From Spirosoma sp. 48-14 (GTDB lineage: Bacteria; Bacteroidota; Bacteroidia; Cytophagales; Spirosomataceae), in NCBI RefSeq assembly GCF_001898575.1, contig NZ_MKUD01000081.1:93606-157605 (forward strand): a stretch of DNA of 64,000 nt, given 5' to 3'. The position numbers and the translations under genes were made by a program. This document shows positions 19,800-29,122 of this stretch, piece after piece. Each line of letters starts with the position of its first letter. Position 1 is the stretch's first letter. The notes under the pieces are model-generated. The model ran no database searches. It was given only the letters and a program-made list of their open reading frames with translations, and was not told the DNA's origin.

Positions 19800-20180
19800 C
19801 TACTTATTCTGCTGTCTGGCCTGATTATGGAGATTGGGGCTGGTATAATTTTTAATAGCGTTCTGCCTGATAATCTGCGTAATAATAACGTCATGCTGTA
19901 ACAACCGACGGTATAAGACGGCAATGAGCAGCAGAAAACCAGTAAAAAGCAGATAAAAGACCAAATCAACGCCCCGTCCGACACCAAGACGGTTTGCGAT
20001 ATAATAAGGTAATTCTGGTATCGAAACGAATACAATCCCGGTCAGAACAATAGCAACAAAAAACAATCGATATAGTAAACGATTACGAAAAAGTCTTAGC
20101 GAGGCTACAGCTATAACCAACAAAAGTATAGACAGCAGTAGCTGAATAGGAGTAAATGTAAACTGAATATCAGCGTTCAT
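19800..20180 (-). CDS. DUF2304-family small membrane protein
   Basis: A 126-residue protein with three hydrophobic helices (about 10-30, 37-55 and 68-92) and a charged C-terminus. The segment GVGRGVDLVFYLLFTGFLLL is the DUF2304 hallmark. Members lie next to GT2 polyprenyl-phosphate glycosyltransferases and are thought to assist them or the transport of the lipid-linked sugar. The start codon overlaps the stop codon of the preceding GT2 gene by one base (TAATG), a sign of translational coupling. Confidence 0.85.
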   Translation of the reverse strand: MNADIQFTFTPIQLLLSILLLVIAVASLRLFRNRLLYRLFFVAIVLTGIVFVSIPELPYYIANRLGVGRGVDLVFYLLFTGFLLLIAVLYRRLLQHDVIITQIIRQNAIKNYTSPNLHNQARQQNK

Positions 20181-20878
20181 TAGCGAAAATATTTATTGAT
20201 AAATACATCAATCAAAATATCGATAGCACCCTGCCAACGTTGGCCTTTCACCTGCGAATAGTCCGTGTAAATGATATGCGTTGGGCATTCAATAAAGTGC
20301 AAATGCTTACGCCGTATCTGCATGAGGATTTCGGTGGCATGAGCCATCCGGTTTTCTTTCAGTTGAATCGAGCGCAAGGCCTGTCGATTCATAACCCGAA
20401 AGCCATTGTGTGCATCAGAAAGCCATAACCCTGTGAGCAAGCCATTAACAATGCGGGCAACGCGTAACAATAAACGTCTCAAGCGCGGTATTGCTAAAAA
20501 GTCGTCCTGCCTCATAAATCTTGACCCGAGCACAATATCCACTTTTTGATCTTTCAGCACACTGATAAATCGGTCAATATCAGCCGGATTATGCTGCCCA
20601 TCTGCATCAAAATGGACCACTATATCGGCGCCCTGCTGCAGCGCAAAGTCCATACCCGTCTGCAAAGCAGCGCCCTGGCCTAAGTTGATATCGTGGCGGA
20701 GGTAGTATATGGGTAAGTCACGAACGGCATTAGCCGTATCATCTGTAGAGGCATCATCGACCAGAACAACAGTATATTGGTTACCCAGGGACCGGATTGT
20801 CTGCCGAATAACTTTGCCTTCATTGAAGGAGGGTATAATCACAAAAACCTGGTCAGTCATTGGTACGATAGATTTCAA
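20180..20878 (-). CDS. GT2 polyprenyl-phosphate glycosyltransferase-like (DPM1/GtrB-like)
   Basis: A 232-residue GT2 transferase of the dolichyl-phosphate mannose synthase type. It has VFVIIPSFNEGKVIRQTI, VVLVDDASTDDT, the DxD as VVHFDADGQHNPADI (about 87-101), LGSRFM and DAHNGFRVMNR. It lacks the C-terminal transmembrane pair of GtrB, and the neighbouring DUF2304 protein could supply the membrane part. The likely reaction is transfer of a sugar from an NDP-sugar to a polyprenyl phosphate at the inner membrane. It overlaps the upstream membrane protein gene by 26 bases. Confidence 0.88.
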   Translation of the reverse strand: MKSIVPMTDQVFVIIPSFNEGKVIRQTIRSLGNQYTVVLVDDASTDDTANAVRDLPIYYLRHDINLGQGAALQTGMDFALQQGADIVVHFDADGQHNPADIDRFISVLKDQKVDIVLGSRFMRQDDFLAIPRLRRLLLRVARIVNGLLTGLWLSDAHNGFRVMNRQALRSIQLKENRMAHATEILMQIRRKHLHFIECPTHIIYTDYSQVKGQRWQGAIDILIDVFINKYFR

Positions 20879-22937
20879 GATTTCCCATTTTTGCTACTTG
20901 CTTCATACAACGAATTTCAACGGGTTGTGGTACCCGGTCGAAAATGATATAGCGAACATTGAGCTTTCGGAGCTTGGGCGAGCAGGGGTCAAGCGCAACC
21001 TGATAGCCGTCCTCAAACTGGCTTTGAATAATAACTGTATCGGGATGAACCGGATCAATGTAGGTATTATAAACGGCGTGAGCATAGCGGTTGTAGGCCG
21101 AATCCCGCTTTGCCGTAGGATCTAATACATGCATGGTTTTAAAATCAGGCTGGTTCTTTACACCACTCAACTGATTGGCCCCTGTCGCCGTGACCAGGTA
21201 AGTAATGTACTGGCTGCCCAATACAACCCAACGTGCCTTTGGCTCCTGCAAATGAAGTTCACGAACTTTCTGATAAAGCGCATTTTCGGTAATCGGCGCC
21301 ATTCCTTTACCTACTGGATTGATCTTCAGATTTGGCAATGTAAATAAGGCCACAGCCCCCACAACCGCTATTTCTTTATACTGAAAATTGACAACCGGCA
21401 GCAAAAGGAAATTCAACGCCATGAAATATAGAGTTGGCAGGAACAACTGATGGGCCTTATAAATACCCTGAGCATCTTCCAGATTCAACCATGCCGCATA
21501 AATCATAAACAGTACGACGCCCACCGTAAGTAATGCCCCCACCGATCCATTAACCTTAAATTTGTTGGTATGTATATAACTCATATACAGTATCGCCAGT
21601 ACAACGTTTGCGATACCAAACGGAATTTGGGTTCGGCGAGTAGGGCTCACATCAAGCAAAGTGGCCTTAGCCAGAAAGGCAGGAAAACCAATTTCAATCC
21701 ATACCAGTAAGACCAATACAAAGCCTAAAATAATAGCGAGCAGGGGGTCAACTTTTTTGGTATGTGCAAAATAAATAACCAGACTAACCGCGATAACAGG
21801 CGTAAAGGTGATGAAGTGCGATAATTCGCAGATGTTCAGCCAGCTTTTCGGGAATACCTGATCATTCAGCAACCAACCAGCAAAATACTCGGAGAACCAG
21901 TTAGCAATGAACCCTGTACCGCCTGTTTCACTACGTTTACCCGGATAAACCGTATTCGACATAACGTCAATGGTCGATTTGGCATCCAGGTAATAGGCAT
22001 AAAAAATCCATCCCATCAGGGCAAAAGCAACGGCAAATACGCCCAGCTTGAGCCATACTTTATTAAAAATCAGCTCCTTGTTGTAATATCGCCAGGTATA
22101 GCCAATCAATAAAAACAAAAGTAAATACCCCAACGGCACCTGATAGGGCGGATACAGGGTTAAGGCAAACATGGAAAAACACCAAAAGAACAGAACGCCC
22201 GCAATCAGTATGGTTCGGGTTCGGGTGGAAAAGAACATATAAGCCGACGCAACCAGCATACCAAACCCAGAATAAATACTGGTAAGCAGGAAAAATGACC
22301 ACCAGGCTAATCCAGGAGAAAAAACCAGCCAAAAAGCACCTAATACCGAAAGCCAGAACTGGTTTCGGGTCAGCAGCATAAAAGCCAGCATCGTCGAAAT
22401 CAGGCCAAAGCAAAGAATAAAATTCCAGCGCCAGGCAAACCCATGGTCAACGTCGAACAGATAAAACCCCCAATAGTCGGGGCGAAAAAAAGAAATGAAA
22501 TGATTGATAGGAAAATAGCCGACCAAGGCTACTTTTTCACCGCCAATTGCCGGGTTTTCCAATGGAAAGCCCTGGTGTGCCTGCGATAGCATAAACGGGG
22601 CTAAAATAGCCCATTCGTCCATCCGTATAGGCTTAGGCTTCCCTGAAACAATACCGCGTTTGGCGTCAGATCCGTCAGGTATCACGGTATTCCACATCCC
22701 GATGGATGAGTAATTAATTTTTGCCAGCGTCAACAGGATGAAAAGCCCTATACAGATACCCAGAAACCATTTTACCCGCTTATCGAATCGGATAAGTTCG
22801 AACGGTCGATCTTCTTCCGCAACAACAATGGGTTTAGGTGTAGTAACGGGGGGGGTATGGATTGGAGGTACTGGCTGCGATTTGGTAGCCGGGCTGGTTG
22901 TAGAGGCAGGATTGGGTCCTTTCCTTTTCTTCGACAT
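20853..22937 (-). CDS. large polytopic membrane protein of a lipid-sugar cluster
   Basis: A 694-residue protein. The N-terminus (1-55) is Pro/Thr/Lys-rich and cytoplasmic. About twelve transmembrane helices follow (about 56-525), then a soluble C-terminal part (about 530-694). The first large external loop contains the acidic KPIRMDEWAILAPFM. This topology with an acidic first loop resembles GT-C glycosyltransferases that use lipid-linked sugars, and I believe similar proteins carry an unnamed DUF, but I cannot name it safely. Its 3' end overlaps the GT2 gene by 26 bases and the GT2 abuts DUF2304. The three proteins would make and use a polyprenyl-phosphate sugar outside the membrane. Confidence 0.75.
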   Translation of the reverse strand: MSKKRKGPNPASTTSPATKSQPVPPIHTPPVTTPKPIVVAEEDRPFELIRFDKRVKWFLGICIGLFILLTLAKINYSSIGMWNTVIPDGSDAKRGIVSGKPKPIRMDEWAILAPFMLSQAHQGFPLENPAIGGEKVALVGYFPINHFISFFRPDYWGFYLFDVDHGFAWRWNFILCFGLISTMLAFMLLTRNQFWLSVLGAFWLVFSPGLAWWSFFLLTSIYSGFGMLVASAYMFFSTRTRTILIAGVLFFWCFSMFALTLYPPYQVPLGYLLLFLLIGYTWRYYNKELIFNKVWLKLGVFAVAFALMGWIFYAYYLDAKSTIDVMSNTVYPGKRSETGGTGFIANWFSEYFAGWLLNDQVFPKSWLNICELSHFITFTPVIAVSLVIYFAHTKKVDPLLAIILGFVLVLLVWIEIGFPAFLAKATLLDVSPTRRTQIPFGIANVVLAILYMSYIHTNKFKVNGSVGALLTVGVVLFMIYAAWLNLEDAQGIYKAHQLFLPTLYFMALNFLLLPVVNFQYKEIAVVGAVALFTLPNLKINPVGKGMAPITENALYQKVRELHLQEPKARWVVLGSQYITYLVTATGANQLSGVKNQPDFKTMHVLDPTAKRDSAYNRYAHAVYNTYIDPVHPDTVIIQSQFEDGYQVALDPCSPKLRKLNVRYIIFDRVPQPVEIRCMKQVAKMGNLEIYRTND

Positions 22938-22993
22938 GAGCTTGGTTACGGAAATAGTTTATGGGCTTGGATTGGTATTTGCTAACGCCTTAC

Positions 22994-23001
22994 CAAACTT
23001 A
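22994..23001 (-). promoter_or_regulatory. candidate -7 box for the DUF2304/GT2 operon
   Basis: On the minus strand the octamer reads taagtttg, which fits TAnnTTTG, 56 bases upstream of the ATG at 22937. It lies in the 128-base divergent gap before the flippase-like gene. No -33 box at the right distance. Confidence 0.35.
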
Positions 23002-23065
23002 CTAATACCGTGCCAAATTTTACAGTTCCTCAGATTGTCTTTCTGAAAATAACTAATTTGCCTGC

Positions 23066-24091
23066 ATGAATACATCGCTTATCAGGCAAGTGCTTCCCAT
23101 TGCCCTGGCTATTGGCTTACTGTGGTATGTGCTAAAAGATGTGCCTTTGGCCGAACTAGCCTCTCAATTCAAACAGGCCGATTATAGATGGTTAGCCGTG
23201 GTGAGCTTGTGTATTGGTCTTTATCACCTGACCAGGGCTGCCCGATGGCAGCTTACCTTACAGGCAATGGGTTACCGGCCTTCTCTGTTCCGCACCACCG
23301 TCGCGCTACTGGCTGGCACAATGGCCAGCATGATCATTCCCGGAGCCGGTGAACTTACGCGCTGCGGCACGCTACAGCGAACAGACGGGGTTCCACTAAC
23401 GAAGGGGCTAGGCTCTGTGGTAGGCGAGCGGGTTATTGACTTACTCATGCTGGGCGTACTGGTCGGCCTGACATTTTTTATCGAACTGAAGCGGGTTGGA
23501 CAATTCCTTACGGACTTGTTCAGTCCGATACTGACCCGCATTACCCCAGGAGGTCAATCCGAAATCGTCCTCATTGGCTTTGTCGGTATCTGCCTTCTGG
23601 GAGCAGCTCTTGGCTATTGGCTGGCGAAACAGCCAACCTTCCGGCAAAACCCATTCGTAAAACAAATAGCTACCATTGTGCTCAATATAGGCCAGGGAAT
23701 CATTGCCATTAAAAACCTAAAAACCCCTGGTTTATTTATCGGCCTGACCATTGCCAATTATGTACTCGCGTTTCTAAGTACCTACTTTCTGCTCCTTGCT
23801 TCAGCCGAAACCGTTGACCTCCCCCCAGCATCGGCCCTTACCATACTAACGGTCAGCTCATTGGGTGGTCTGGCCGTACCAACACAGGGTGGCTTGGGAA
23901 CCTACCATTTTTTGGTCAGCCGGGTGCTGGTTTTGTATGGTATGACGCTGACGAAAGGAGTTGTTGTTGCCACGTTCCTACATGCGGTTCAGATGGGTTT
24001 TTCGTTAGTATTAAGCAGTCTGAGTTTTCTGATTATTCCTGTTCTGCTTACTCATCGCCCTCCGAAAGAAGCGGAAAGTCTGGTCAAGTAG
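23066..24091 (+). CDS. flippase-like membrane protein (LPG synthase TM-domain family)
   Basis: A 341-residue integral membrane protein with about eight helices, matching the lysylphosphatidylglycerol synthase transmembrane family (PF03706, formerly UPF0104). Typical features are RAARWQLTLQAMG, the segment GTMASMIIPGAGELTRCGTL, and SSLGGLAVPTQGGLGTYHFLV near the C-terminus. Members such as AglD-type proteins act near lipid or lipid-sugar movement across membranes. The aminoacyltransferase half of MprF is absent. The gene is divergent from the lipid-sugar cluster at 20-23 kb, which fits a shared role, but no substrate can be assigned. Confidence 0.85.
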   Translation: MNTSLIRQVLPIALAIGLLWYVLKDVPLAELASQFKQADYRWLAVVSLCIGLYHLTRAARWQLTLQAMGYRPSLFRTTVALLAGTMASMIIPGAGELTRCGTLQRTDGVPLTKGLGSVVGERVIDLLMLGVLVGLTFFIELKRVGQFLTDLFSPILTRITPGGQSEIVLIGFVGICLLGAALGYWLAKQPTFRQNPFVKQIATIVLNIGQGIIAIKNLKTPGLFIGLTIANYVLAFLSTYFLLLASAETVDLPPASALTILTVSSLGGLAVPTQGGLGTYHFLVSRVLVLYGMTLTKGVVVATFLHAVQMGFSLVLSSLSFLIIPVLLTHRPPKEAESLVK

Positions 24092-24176
24092 TGATACGCA
24101 GGATATCCTATAATCTTTCAATGATTGCATCGTACATTCGTAGCTAAAAAACACCCGATCAAATTAACCGGATTAC

Positions 24177-25772
24177 ATGACCTCTCATCAACTTACGCTG
24201 GCAGCTGGTCTGATTTTGCTGCCTGGCCTTTGTTTGGCGCAGGAAAAATTCGCCAATACGATTACTGCTGCTGATCTCGAAAAAAATCTTCGCGTGCTAG
24301 CGGCCGACGATATGGAAGGGCGCGAAACAGGCACGCGTGGGCAGCGGAAAGCCGCCGAATACATTGCCAGCCAGTTTGCCGCTGAAGGCCTTAAGCCAAT
24401 TGTAAAAACCGAAGATGGCAAAATGGGCTATCAGCAACCCTTTACGCTGTACCGAAAAACGTGGGGCGACTTTTATGTGAACGCGGGTGGCAAACGCTTT
24501 GAAAACCAGAAAGATTTTATCCCCAATGGGCTGCTTTACCTGCCCAGCGAAACTACTTACGAAACCGTTTTTGTAGGATACGGCATTGGCGAGTCTAGTT
24601 ACGACGATTATGCCGGACGCAACGTTTCGGGCAAAGCCGTTGTGATGCTGGATGATGAGCCTAAATCGGCCGACGGCAAGAAACTGATTAGTGGCTCGTC
24701 CGAATCGTCTAAATGGGGTGGACCAAACGGTTGGCGGGCTAAAAGTTTGCTAGCCAAAGACAAAGGAGCCGCTCAGGTGTTTATCGTTTCGACCGATTCG
24801 CCCGAAGCGTTCAAACAACTCATGGCGCAACGGGGTGCCATGCAGGGACGCATGAATCGGCTGATGCTGAAGCCGGGGGCCGAAAACGTAAGCTCCGTTG
24901 GTGTATTTCTGATTACGACCGATATGGGGTCGGCGTTACTCAACACAACTACGGCTACACTCAATCAAGCGGCTGAACAACTGGCTAAGTCGGATAAACC
25001 TGTTGCGTCCTCGCTGGCCGGAACGATCAGCATGAAAGCCGACCGCGTGGAAGAAAAAACGCAGTCGTCGAATGTGCTGGGCTTTCTGGAAGGGACCGAC
25101 AAAAAAGATGAGGTACTGGTGGTTTCGTCGCACTACGATCACATTGGCATCAGCCCCGATGGGCAGATCAACAACGGTGCCAACGACGATGGATCGGGCA
25201 CAGTATCGGTACTGGAGATTGCGCAGGCATTTGCCAAAGCCAAAGCCGCCGGGAAAGGTCCTCGTCGGTCGATTCTATTCCTGACAGTTTCGGGCGAAGA
25301 GAAAGGCTTGTTAGGTTCGCAATACTATGCCGATATGAGTCCGGTATTACCTCTTGAGAAGACCGTTGCTGATCTGAACATTGACATGGTAGGCCGGGTC
25401 GATGATCTGCACGAGGGAAAATCATCGAACTACATCTACGTGATTGGGTCCGATAAGCTTTCGTCAGACCTGCACAAGATCAGCGAAGAGACCAACAAGA
25501 AGTACATTGGCATGGAACTCGACTATAAATACAACGATCCGCAGGACCCTCAGCGCATTTATTATCGCTCTGACCACTACAACTTCGCCAAACACCAGAT
25601 TCCCATTATTTTCTATTTCAACGGTCTGCACCCCGACTATCACAAACCGACCGACGACATCGAGAAGATTGATTTCAAGCTAGCCGAAAAATCGGCCCGG
25701 CTGGTTTTTTACACCGCCTGGGACATCGCCAACCGTGACCAGCGACTCGTCGTAGACAGCAATAAACAATAA
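24177..25772 (+). CDS. secreted M28-family metallopeptidase
   Basis: A 531-residue exported peptidase. A signal peptide (1-21, cut near CLAQ) is followed by an N-terminal region, an inserted PA-like domain (about 110-270, including NVSGKAVVMLDDEP), and a di-zinc M28 catalytic domain (about 295-520). Metal and catalytic residues appear in VSSHYDHIG, NDDGSGT, SGEEKGLLGSQYY and LNIDMVGR, with the last His in HPDYHKPTDD. This is the usual layout of M28 aminopeptidases of Bacteroidota, which release N-terminal residues in the periplasm or outside the cell. A strong terminator follows, so the gene is probably its own unit. Confidence 0.93.
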   Translation: MTSHQLTLAAGLILLPGLCLAQEKFANTITAADLEKNLRVLAADDMEGRETGTRGQRKAAEYIASQFAAEGLKPIVKTEDGKMGYQQPFTLYRKTWGDFYVNAGGKRFENQKDFIPNGLLYLPSETTYETVFVGYGIGESSYDDYAGRNVSGKAVVMLDDEPKSADGKKLISGSSESSKWGGPNGWRAKSLLAKDKGAAQVFIVSTDSPEAFKQLMAQRGAMQGRMNRLMLKPGAENVSSVGVFLITTDMGSALLNTTTATLNQAAEQLAKSDKPVASSLAGTISMKADRVEEKTQSSNVLGFLEGTDKKDEVLVVSSHYDHIGISPDGQINNGANDDGSGTVSVLEIAQAFAKAKAAGKGPRRSILFLTVSGEEKGLLGSQYYADMSPVLPLEKTVADLNIDMVGRVDDLHEGKSSNYIYVIGSDKLSSDLHKISEETNKKYIGMELDYKYNDPQDPQRIYYRSDHYNFAKHQIPIIFYFNGLHPDYHKPTDDIEKIDFKLAEKSARLVFYTAWDIANRDQRLVVDSNKQ

Positions 25773-25788
25773 GCATTCATTCCAAAAG

Positions 25789-25840
25789 AGAAAGCGCCCG
25801 CCTATGCCCTGCCAGATGCAGGTATAGACGGGCGCTTTCT
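25789..25840. terminator. hairpin terminator after the M28 peptidase
   Basis: The arms 25789-25800 and 25829-25840 are perfect 12-base complements (agaaagcgcccg and cgggcgctttct). A small inner hairpin (cctgc/gcagg) sits in the loop. The outer arm ends in a T-containing stretch on the plus strand. Confidence 0.75.
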
Positions 25841-25911
25841 GGTTATTCATTCTCAGCGTTAAAGCTTCTTAATTTCTCCATTGGTGTAGCAAAACGAAAT
25901 ATCTTTCCTGC

Positions 25912-26232
25912 ATGCTACGCCTTCGTGTTCTACTGATCCTGTACAGGCAATTATGCCCGCTAACACTAGCAGTCTCGGTACTGATGTGGCTTGTGGCCGG
26001 ATACCCTACCCTCAAGTCGGACCAATTCCTCTCCTTCGTCACTAAATTTTTCTGGTTACGAACTGCATCCCAACTCCTGATCTGGTACCTGTTTCGGCTG
26101 ACGAATCGGAAAGAGTTTGTCTTTTATCATCACTTTGGTCTATCGGAAATTCAGCTGGCGGGTGGCGTCTATATCATTGACATTTTACTAGTTAGCCTAT
26201 GTATTTGCCTGGCAAGTCTCATTCTTCAGTAA
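25912..26232 (+). CDS. small three-helix membrane protein, partner of an ABC ATPase
   Basis: A 106-residue, very hydrophobic protein with three likely transmembrane helices (about 12-30, 42-62 and 84-105) and basic loops (RLRVLL, RLTNRKE). I do not recognise a family. Its end overlaps the start of the ABC ATPase gene by 34 bases in another frame, which implies coupled translation and a shared complex. It is far shorter than a normal ABC permease (usually six helices), so it may dimerise or oligomerise to form the membrane part. A box close to the -7 consensus (tatctttc, one mismatch) lies just before the gene. Confidence 0.7.
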   Translation: MLRLRVLLILYRQLCPLTLAVSVLMWLVAGYPTLKSDQFLSFVTKFFWLRTASQLLIWYLFRLTNRKEFVFYHHFGLSEIQLAGGVYIIDILLVSLCICLASLILQ

Positions 26233-26885
26233 CCACATTAGAAGTCGATAGTGTCTGGCTAGAGTACGCTAATCACCGTATCCTACAAAACGTCTATCTG
26301 CGTGTCGACAAAGGGCAGTTGGTGGGATTGCTGGGTCGTAATGGTTGTGGAAAAACGTCTCTGCTGGAAATCATATATGGCATCAGAACTTCGCAAAACA
26401 ATTCTGTTCGTATCGATGGTACCTATATGGGTAAACTGTACCGGCACCGAGGCATACTCGCTTATTTACCGCAAAAGCAATTTGTTCCCGGTCATTTGAC
26501 CGTCCGGCAAGCCTTCCATCTTTATCAATCGGACCCAACAGAAGCGAGTGCCTACTTTCCTGAATTGGCCGGGTTGTTATCCTACCGATTTGATGACCTT
26601 TCGGGTGGTCAAAAACGTCTGGCAGAAATCAGCATGGTACTTTCCAGCCCAGCACCTTTCATCATCCTCGACGAACCCTTTTCAAACGTGATGCCTCTCC
26701 ATGTCGAAACGCTGAAAACCTGGCTTGTGGCCCTAAAAGCCCGCAAGGGAATCCTGATGACCGACCATTCTTATCTGGACGTACTAGCCATTAGTGACCG
26801 ACTATACCTTTTAAACATGCACGGCCGCACCATTCCGCTTGAGCACCCCATACAACAACTAAGGGATTTCGGCTATATAAGATAG
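26199..26885 (+). CDS. ABC transporter ATP-binding protein
   Basis: A 228-residue ABC ATPase. It has Walker A GRNGCGKT (46-53), Q-loop at Gln92-Gln94 in LPQKQF, signature LSGGQKR (134-140), Walker B FIILDEP with catalytic Glu159, and the switch His190 in LMTDHS. The D-loop is unusual: after DEP it reads FSNVMP, so the Asp normally found in SALD is missing. The protein is cytoplasmic and should pair with the small membrane protein it overlaps. No solute-binding protein or larger permease is nearby, so an export, lipid or regulatory function is more likely than nutrient uptake. The substrate is unknown. Confidence 0.88.
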   Translation: MYLPGKSHSSVTTLEVDSVWLEYANHRILQNVYLRVDKGQLVGLLGRNGCGKTSLLEIIYGIRTSQNNSVRIDGTYMGKLYRHRGILAYLPQKQFVPGHLTVRQAFHLYQSDPTEASAYFPELAGLLSYRFDDLSGGQKRLAEISMVLSSPAPFIILDEPFSNVMPLHVETLKTWLVALKARKGILMTDHSYLDVLAISDRLYLLNMHGRTIPLEHPIQQLRDFGYIR

Positions 26886-27089
26886 GGGTTCGGCTCTTTA
26901 GTTAAGATCACCCTGAAGCAATGTCAGTTCCAGAAGCTACCCCATTTTCCGTACAATAGCTCATTGTCTAAGGCCTCGTTCTGGGTGAGCCATAGAATAG
27001 GCTCGCTGGTTGCCCGTTAATCGTCACTATGGAGTATTCTTCAGAAACTTTTTGACAAGGGGAATCGCCCGAACTATGCTAGTTTCAAC

Positions 27090-28586
27090 TTATTCACGAA
27101 TGGTCACAGATTCGCTGTCTTTCTTTACCAGCCCATTCTTTATTTCCTTAAGCTGATTTCCATTAATGGTTACGTTCGTCAGTCGCACGTTACGGGCGTC
27201 ATCAGTATAGAAAGCAGATCGTGCTTCAATAGCGGGCTGCCAGACCGCAATGTCGGTCATTGTGATACCTCTCGCATGGCGTATGTAGAAGGCGCTAGCT
27301 GGAAGCCATGTACCAAATGTCAACCGATTTTCGGGATAACCTTTCTGGCTTTCAGGAATAAGAACCGGAATCCTGGAAAGCGAGCCAGCAGGAACGGCGA
27401 TAGGAACCGATACCCGAACATTGGCAATTCGTACATCTTCAACCGGACTTTCGGCCAATCCAGCAATAATGGATGGGATCGTACTGCGGCTCTCGGCCCG
27501 GATGTTCTGGATGGTTATGTGACGCATCGCTGACGTTTTCTGATCAGGTGTCAGAAAACGACGGCCCACACGAATAAAAATCGGGCTAATCACATCTGTC
27601 ATGACAATGTCAGACACATTGATATTTTCGACTAATCCTCCATCCACACCCAGGATAACAATACCCGTATTAACACTCTGCAATTCAGGCTGATAAACAA
27701 TATCTGAAGGCATAGACCAGTGACGATAGCCGTTGAACGACGATCGTTTAACAATACAGTTACTGATGGAGATATTCCGGAAGCCAGTCCGAGACCCCGT
27801 CCCCATCTTAATACCATTACAAAGCGATGATAGCACACAGTTGGTAACTGTTATATTCTCACAAAACCGGCTTAGGTATTCACTTTTAAAACAGAGCGCA
27901 TCATCTTCTGAATCAATCATACAATTTGCAATCCGGACATCGCGCGCGTCCACGTCCATACCGTCACAATTCCAGTTCGCCAGACTCTGAACAGTAATGC
28001 CGTCTATGTTTACCTTGTCGCAGCCTGAGATGGAAATCGTGATCTGCGCCGAGTTCTGCACCTGAACATCACGGAGTAAAATGTCACTACACCCGACAAA
28101 AAACAAATTTTTGGGCTTACCATCTTTGTTAAGGCCAAGCTGAAACGCCTTACCATCGCCTGCTCCTCTCACTGTTCCCTGACCAACTATACCCGTATGG
28201 TGTGCACGGTCGGCAATAACAAGGGCCTTCATCGTTTCTACATACAATCCATCGTGCGTAATTGTCCCATATTTTTGGGCCCATGCAATAGGATGTTCGG
28301 GGTAATCGGCAGGATTGTAGCTACCCTGTAATACAGCTCCCGGCAATAAACGCAGGTATACATTCGATTTCAGTAAAATAGTACCGCTCCGAAACGTACC
28401 TGCCGGAATCCCCACTTCGCCCCCACCTTTGTTAAAGCACTCATCAATTGCCGACTGTATCGCTTTTGTGTTCAACACTGTACTATCTGCCCGGGCTCCG
28501 AAATCCGTAATCATGTACATTTGTGCGTTGGCCTGAAGACTGATTAAACAGGCAAATACGAACAAAACAAGTTGCTGTACTTTCAT
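27090..28586 (-). CDS. GH28-like right-handed beta-helix enzyme (polygalacturonase family, atypical active site)
   Basis: A 498-residue exported protein with a pectate-lyase-like N-terminal motif (FGARADSTVLNTKAIQSAID, with GGGEVGIPAGTF) and a long parallel beta helix. The open frame extends upstream to 28736, but the ATG at 28586 gives a clean signal peptide ending at QANAQ. GH28 motifs are only partly kept. NCDGMDVD stands for NTD, and EDDALCFKSE keeps the catalytic Asp pair. The expected GHG is replaced by CNGIKMGTGS, and no clear RIK is seen. It may act on rhamnogalacturonan or another uronic-acid glycan, or be a divergent family. It is the last gene of the minus-strand pectin locus, 536 bases after the beta-barrel gene. 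Confidence 0.8.
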   Translation of the reverse strand: MKVQQLVLFVFACLISLQANAQMYMITDFGARADSTVLNTKAIQSAIDECFNKGGGEVGIPAGTFRSGTILLKSNVYLRLLPGAVLQGSYNPADYPEHPIAWAQKYGTITHDGLYVETMKALVIADRAHHTGIVGQGTVRGAGDGKAFQLGLNKDGKPKNLFFVGCSDILLRDVQVQNSAQITISISGCDKVNIDGITVQSLANWNCDGMDVDARDVRIANCMIDSEDDALCFKSEYLSRFCENITVTNCVLSSLCNGIKMGTGSRTGFRNISISNCIVKRSSFNGYRHWSMPSDIVYQPELQSVNTGIVILGVDGGLVENINVSDIVMTDVISPIFIRVGRRFLTPDQKTSAMRHITIQNIRAESRSTIPSIIAGLAESPVEDVRIANVRVSVPIAVPAGSLSRIPVLIPESQKGYPENRLTFGTWLPASAFYIRHARGITMTDIAVWQPAIEARSAFYTDDARNVRLTNVTINGNQLKEIKNGLVKKDSESVTIRE

Positions 28587-29122
28587 CAGATACATATCGC
28601 TTTTTTGAAACCGGACGTCAAGACCTGGCAACCCGAAGACACTTTTGGTTTTCGAGCATGTAGAGACCTGAACTATAGGGCTATAAAGTAAGGATTTTTT
28701 ATCCATCTGAATACGATACGGGGTAAGTATAAACACGCCCAGGCCCCCAATCAGATTACACGTTAAGGAGTATCTACTGGGAAATGGTTGACGACAGTGC
28801 TGAGCCGAACGAGTTATCGGCCGCCCTACAAGTCAGTTTGTTTTAATAGAGTTGGATCAGGGCTAACACCGCATCATCTAGCCTGTTCCTGTGAAGCAAT
28901 GAATCCAAGTACGGCCAGTTGCCTTCTCATAAGCACATCGATACGTTTTTTAGTGTAGCAGGCAGCTCTGATTTTTATTGACGTGCTACCTTTCAGGCTA
29001 CCCGACATAAGAGAGAGTGCCTATTACCACTAAAACGCAACAAATCGATAAACGAGCCAGGAACGTCGACAGATAGCCCCTATAAAGGTGTATATCCATG
29101 GACTACAATCGCCCGATAGTAC
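28587..29122. other. 536-base intergenic stretch with no recognised feature
   Basis: Apart from the in-frame upstream extension of the GH28-like gene (to 28736), which I consider untranslated, I see no gene, hairpin or promoter box here. Confidence 0.5.
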
